Origin: Acanthochlamys bracteata
Lineage: Eukaryota > Streptophyta > Magnoliopsida > Pandanales > Velloziaceae
DNA length: 64,000 nt
Direction: 5' to 3'
Assembly (NCBI GenBank): GCA_019914995.1
Contig: CM034128.1
Location: forward strand, 5,272,501-5,336,500
The translations under genes and the position numbers were made by a program. The notes beneath the pieces were generated by a model. The model worked only from the letters and a program-made list of their open reading frames with translations, did no database searches and was not told where the DNA came from. Below are positions 63,785 to 64,000 of the stretch, piece after piece. Positions within the stretch are counted from its first letter, which is position 1; every line of letters starts with the position of its first letter.

Positions 63785-64000
63785 ATGTGCGTATTTTAAA
63801 TATTCATAATAGTCAAATTTTAAATTTTAATAATTTATATATTTTAATTATATAAAAATTTTAAAATTTTATTTTTACATATAAAATTTTAATTTTAATT
63901 TTTTTATTTACGCACTTTTTAATATAGTTATATTTTTTAATTTTTAATATATTTTTAAAAGCTATTAAAATATAAAGATTGAATTTCACTTTCATTTTAT
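63785..64000 (+). repeat. AT-rich repeat family III copy, runs off the window
   Basis: Reverse complement of 53,605-53,880 over most of its length, including ATTTACGCACTTTTTAATAT against the ATTAGAAAGTATGTAAAT arm. Truncated by the window end. Confidence 0.6.

Overview
This 64 kb window is nuclear DNA from a flowering plant, most likely a eudicot. The genes have many short AT-rich GT-AG introns. The protein families are plant types: RAR1, VAMP71, S40, ELM1, OTLD1-like and CFB-like F-box. Intergenic DNA is very AT-rich and full of short non-autonomous transposons. There is no bacterial, organellar or viral gene organisation and no CRISPR array. Species cannot be named from the sequence alone.

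Left part (1-22 kb): a tail-anchored F-box gene (+); a split SDS22-type LRR gene with a Lys-rich tail (-); an AT-hook (AHL) pseudogene (+); an organelle-targeted single-RRM protein (-) sharing a 220 bp divergent promoter with the Rab geranylgeranyltransferase beta subunit (+); the decapping factor DCP1 (-); and an OTU-UBA deubiquitinase resembling OTLD1 (-). Centre (22-40 kb): an intergenic block with one copy of a TIR element flanked by 8 bp target duplications and two copies of another; ELM1 (-), divergent from RAR1 (+) across 469 bp; a VAMP71 R-SNARE (-); and an S40 senescence-regulator gene (-).

Right part (40-64 kb): a cluster of gene remnants at 43.9-47.2 kb. It holds a frameshifted PORR-domain gene, an inverted partial copy of the uS11 gene's 5' end, and an MSH3 5' fragment. 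Next come a tRNA-Leu(UAG) gene, the intact ribosomal protein uS11 (RPS14) gene with a probable box C/D snoRNA in intron 3, a cell-wall invertase remnant that still has the 9-nt DPN mini-exon, a probable 3.9 kb degenerate PIF/Harbinger-like element, a second copy of the 8-bp-TSD element, and RNase H2 subunit A (-).

The intact genes are housekeeping or regulatory genes with separate promoters, not a co-operating cluster. Loose themes are Rab/vesicle traffic (RGTB, VAMP71), RNA metabolism (DCP1, RRM, uS11, tRNA, snoRNA, RNase H2) and immunity (RAR1). I found no convincing new multi-gene system. The most useful unusual items are the intronic snoRNA, the inverted uS11 promoter copy next to PORR and MSH3 remnants, the invertase mini-exon fossil, the apparent GC-AG intron and possible mitochondrial presequence of the LRR gene, and the paired transposon copies. 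Exon borders were read by eye from splice consensus and protein continuity.
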